Positions 5,331-7,407 of a DNA stretch of 7,407 nucleotides are shown in pieces. The position numbers and the translations under genes were made by a program. The stretch lies in the NCBI GenBank assembly GCA_002083515.1, contig LWDN01000081.1:1-7407 (forward strand), given 5' to 3'. The stretch is from Proteobacteria bacterium HN_bin10 (GTDB taxonomy: Bacteria > Pseudomonadota > Alphaproteobacteria > Caulobacterales > Aquidulcibacteraceae). The first letter of the stretch is position 1, and each line of letters opens with the position of its first letter. The notes under the pieces were generated by a model, which saw only the letters and a list, made by a program, of their open reading frames with translations, was not told where the DNA came from and searched no databases.

Positions 5331-6040
5331 GTCAAGACTCCTTCAAGTTCCTGAGTCGGTCGAGTAGAAGGGGTATGGGGTGAATTAACCATTGAAATGA
5401 CTTCTCCAGCAAATGCCCGAGCGTTGTTGATTGCATCTTGGAGGTGATAAACGTCCTTAGGATCGAGGTTCTCAAGACAACCGCCATAAGAAAAGAGGGC
5501 GCGGTATACCTCACGCTCCATGAGGTGGGTCTTAAAGATTGTGATCTTATTTTGAGTCAGCTGTTGAGAAATATGGGTGAAGGTCTTTGTACGAATTGCA
5601 GCCTTCGTTCTCGTGAAGAGAATAGCGTGGGGTATGGTTCGATTGAAGGCTTTCTGTTGCTGTCGGACTAATTGGAGGGCTTTCGCTGCGCCACGGGCAT
5701 CCAGATCAGAAGGTTGTAACGGGATAATAACGAGATCCGCTCTGCTAATGGCGTACGCGACCAACATATTGGCCGTGCCTTCAAGATCGATGATCACGAA
5801 AGGAGATTCTTGTTTGGCTTTATCGATATCATCAAGGATTGTCTGTTCCGTCGGGGATTTCTTGACAGTGAGGCTTGGTGGCTTATCTGGTAGTTTGGCC
5901 CAGGTGTCGATATAGGTTTCGGGATCCGCATCGAGGACGGTCACGCCTATTCCCTTTTGGGCTAACTCGGTCGCGAGGAGGAGCGCCGCCGTTGTCTTTC
6001 CGCATCCACCCTTCGGACTAGCCAGAGCAATAACGGGCAT
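5327..6040 (-). CDS. parA: ParA-family partition ATPase
   Basis: This 237-residue ATPase drives active segregation of the plasmid by moving along the nucleoid with its partner bound to a centromere site. Motifs are clear: deviant Walker A SPKGGCGKTT (8-17) with the signature lysine K10, A' motif LDADPE (36-41), Walker B VIIDLEG (82-88) and LVIIPLQPS (103-111). The length and absence of an N-terminal helix-turn-helix place it with small type Ib ParA proteins; in that type, repression of the operon usually falls to the partner. The start at 6040 is supported by AAGGAGG 7 bp upstream. Downstream it overlaps the partner gene by 4 bp. Upstream lies an AT-rich region with degenerate 22-bp repeats, the probable par promoter and centromere. 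Confidence 0.96.
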   Translation of the reverse strand: MPVIALASPKGGCGKTTAALLLATELAQKGIGVTVLDADPETYIDTWAKLPDKPPSLTVKKSPTEQTILDDIDKAKQESPFVIIDLEGTANMLVAYAISRADLVIIPLQPSDLDARGAAKALQLVRQQQKAFNRTIPHAILFTRTKAAIRTKTFTHISQQLTQNKITIFKTHLMEREVYRALFSYGGCLENLDPKDVYHLQDAINNARAFAGEVISMVNSPHTPSTRPTQELEGVLT

Positions 6041-6639
6041 CCCCTTCCCTCCTTATCAGAAACGAGCAGCAATAGTATGCATTGAACAAATTGTACATTA
6101 CTTGAGTTGGAAGCTGTTGTCTAGCGAATTAGTTCCAGGTGGCTATCAGATTCCAATAAGCTATATTAAAGACATCGGGAAGCTACCAGATAGCTAAATG
6201 TGACCAAAAAGCTAGCCACAGTATATAGACAATGTGTTTTACATAACCGCAATTAGTGCAAATCATGACATCGAATACCAGTCAGCTTTCTGATATCTAT
6301 AAGCAATCTAATAGATACTAGATGGCTACCAGATATCTATAAGCTACTATGTAGATATCCAAGAACTACCATCTTTAATACCCTATCTATTCCAACGGAG
6401 CTCCACGTCTGTAAAGTCTCGAGTGAGGCAGATCCTGGAAAACAGGACGGGTACGGCTCGTACTCCATGGAGAACCGCACCTCTAAAGGCATCGGAATTC
6501 ATGACGACGAATGCGCTAAGAAAAACCAGGTGGCGACTCCAAGAACAATCGGCCTTCTTTCCCAAATACAGAGGGGGAGAGAGTTCACTTGAAGGGATGC
6601 ACCCAAAAGCATCAGCAACTGCGTTTTGAATAGACCCAG
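6041..6639. other. 600-bp spacer upstream of parA with repeat region
   Basis: The part near parA (about 6060-6400) is AT-rich and carries the repeats listed separately; the par promoter must lie here. TACAAT on the minus strand near 6090 is a possible -10 box, but no good -35 accompanies it. The part at 6400-6639 has more GC. It contains short open frames on both strands (for example 6467-6595 plus, 42 codons, and 6383-6565 minus), none with a ribosome binding site or known family. GTACG-GCT-CGTAC at 6451-6463 is a small palindrome. Downstream of the 226-residue gene, CAAAACGCA and TGCTTTTG could form a weak bulged hairpin, not a convincing terminator. Confidence 0.45.
6142..6346 (+). repeat. 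Par-region direct repeats, candidate centromere or operator
   Basis: A 22-bp unit, best form GCTACCAGATATCTATAAGC plus TA, occurs at 6325-6346, with degenerate copies at 6142-6163 and 6285-6306. A half unit, GCTACCAGAT, lies at 6182-6191. AGCTA words recur at 6192-6196 and 6210-6214, and GATATC appears three times between 6292 and 6359. All lie 100-310 bp upstream of parA. In type Ib partition systems the centromere is commonly a set of such repeats in the par promoter region, bound by the small partner protein. The repeats are unlike the iterons, so a separate protein is expected. Confidence 0.65.
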
Positions 6640-7320
6640 CTACTCATCCGATGGGGAACCGAACCACTCAGGGTGTTTCAGGAGTAATCTACGCCGATAG
6701 GGGTAGGTGGTGAGCAGCCGATAGTTAAGAATCTTCCGCACGAGATCGGGACTAGGAATCATACCATCACCTCGAAAGTTGATCAGAATATCCTGAGCCA
6801 TTTCGTCTCGCTCTCCCGGAGAGAGGAGGGGAGTCAGGCGCGACAGTTCAGCGAGATCCTCCTGATCGAACTGATCGTAGCGTGTCACGATGTCTCTCAA
6901 TTCATCTCGCTTCTCTAGCTGCGGCAGCCAGTGTACTAGGTAGGTTGGGGCGATTCGTTGTCTGGCTGGCTGGGTTGTCGTCACAAGTCCGCTGGCCGTC
7001 AGGGCCTTGAGTTGCTTTTGCACGGTCATCCAGGCCAGCTTCGTCCCCTTAACTAACCGATCAATCGAGACCGCGACCTCGCGCCCTCCGACGCCATACG
7101 TCTTCTTAAGCAAATGGAGATACAACAGCTGTGCAGTCGGCGGCATGGTTAGAAACCGAGCGTCTTCCATCGTCAAATGGACCTTCTCAAGATACTCCAG
7201 TCGCCAGTCCACCGAGAGCGTCGCTCGACCCTCGAGGGCGAATTCTGGTGGGAGGAAGTCAGCGACTTCTGCTTCTTCATCAACTGGTTGGGACAGGGGA
7301 GGAAGGATGGGATTTTCCAT
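6640..7320 (-). CDS. Winged-helix protein of unknown role
   Basis: This 226-residue soluble protein has an acidic N-terminus (about 1-35). A winged-helix domain follows: helix AQLLYLHLLKKTYG (63-76), helix SIDRLVKGTKLA (85-96), recognition helix WMTVQKQLKALTASGLV (97-113), and a basic wing (114-130). This resembles the HTH_36-like domains of plasmid replication accessory and regulatory proteins. The C-terminal half is helical with no family I recognise and ends in a basic stretch (YPYRRRLLLKHPEWF, 206-220). It is on the same strand as the par and rep genes but 600 bp upstream of parA, so probably a separate transcript. No Shine-Dalgarno sequence precedes the ATG at 7320, so the start is less certain or translation may be leaderless or weak. 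It could be a second replication protein, a regulator, or a partition accessory. Confidence 0.75.
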   Translation of the reverse strand: MENPILPPLSQPVDEEAEVADFLPPEFALEGRATLSVDWRLEYLEKVHLTMEDARFLTMPPTAQLLYLHLLKKTYGVGGREVAVSIDRLVKGTKLAWMTVQKQLKALTASGLVTTTQPARQRIAPTYLVHWLPQLEKRDELRDIVTRYDQFDQEDLAELSRLTPLLSPGERDEMAQDILINFRGDGMIPSPDLVRKILNYRLLTTYPYRRRLLLKHPEWFGSPSDE

Positions 7321-7407
7321 CGTGGATTAGAGGTCTACTCTTAGAGGGATGGTCAGTCAAGGAGAAATCTCCAAAGAATCATCAAGGCATCCGGGATGGA
7401 CACCTTC
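7321..7407. other. Region upstream of the winged-helix gene
   Basis: These 87 bp would contain the promoter of the 226-residue gene. CTCTAAGAG is a short near-palindrome within 20-30 bp of the start. I see no ribosome binding site and no clear promoter hexamers, and no coding frame entering from the window edge. Confidence 0.4.

Noticed and set aside
6467..6595. 42-codon plus-strand frame between the winged-helix gene and the par repeats
   Set aside because: No ribosome binding site and no recognisable product; it could be a fragment of something, but nothing supports it.

Overview
The window looks like the backbone of a plasmid or plasmid-derived element joined to an accessory segment. All convincing genes lie on the minus strand. 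The backbone evidence is a ParA-type ATPase gene overlapping the gene of a small basic partner protein, then a replication-initiator gene, then a long array of about 20-bp iterons. The host cannot be fixed from the sequence. Shine-Dalgarno sites and gene families indicate a Gram-negative bacterium; Proteobacteria or Nitrospirota are both possible. Composition is mosaic: GC-rich at positions 1-1230, moderate in the backbone genes, and AT-rich at about 2700-2890 and 6060-6400. I judged this by eye.

Right part (7407 down to 3611). A 226-residue winged-helix protein of unknown role (6640-7320) is followed by about 600 bp without a gene. The AT-rich half of that gap carries degenerate 22-bp repeats just upstream of parA, a good candidate for the partition site and par promoter. 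parA (5327-6040) overlaps its partner (4896-5330) by an ATGA. After a 145-bp gap comes the 379-residue replication initiator (3611-4750). Iteron-like half sites overlap its start codon.

Middle (3581 down to 1903). Sixteen direct iterons, consensus CTGCACGGTCCACCTATAAC, plus one inverted copy run from 2890 to 3581, downstream of rep rather than upstream. A purine-rich, AT-rich tract (about 2786-2878) borders the array and may be the DNA unwinding element. A 17-bp sequence beside this tract (2776-2792) recurs upstream of rep (4771-4787). Positions 1903-2775 hold no gene I would defend, but include a 21-bp inverted repeat.

Left part (1902 down to 1). A 192-residue protein with the E...D...ExK arrangement of PD-(D/E)xK nucleases (1298-1876) is framed as an integron gene cassette: a GTTGGGC core site lies 5' of it and a well-formed 62-bp attC site 3' of it (1231-1292). 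No integron integrase is visible. About 630 bp of GC-rich, palindrome-rich DNA follows, then an ArdB/KlcA antirestriction gene (174-605). Together these describe a replication and partition module carrying an antirestriction gene and a captured nuclease-like cassette. The cassette is the most novel item. The iteron array and the par repeats are the strongest structural signals.
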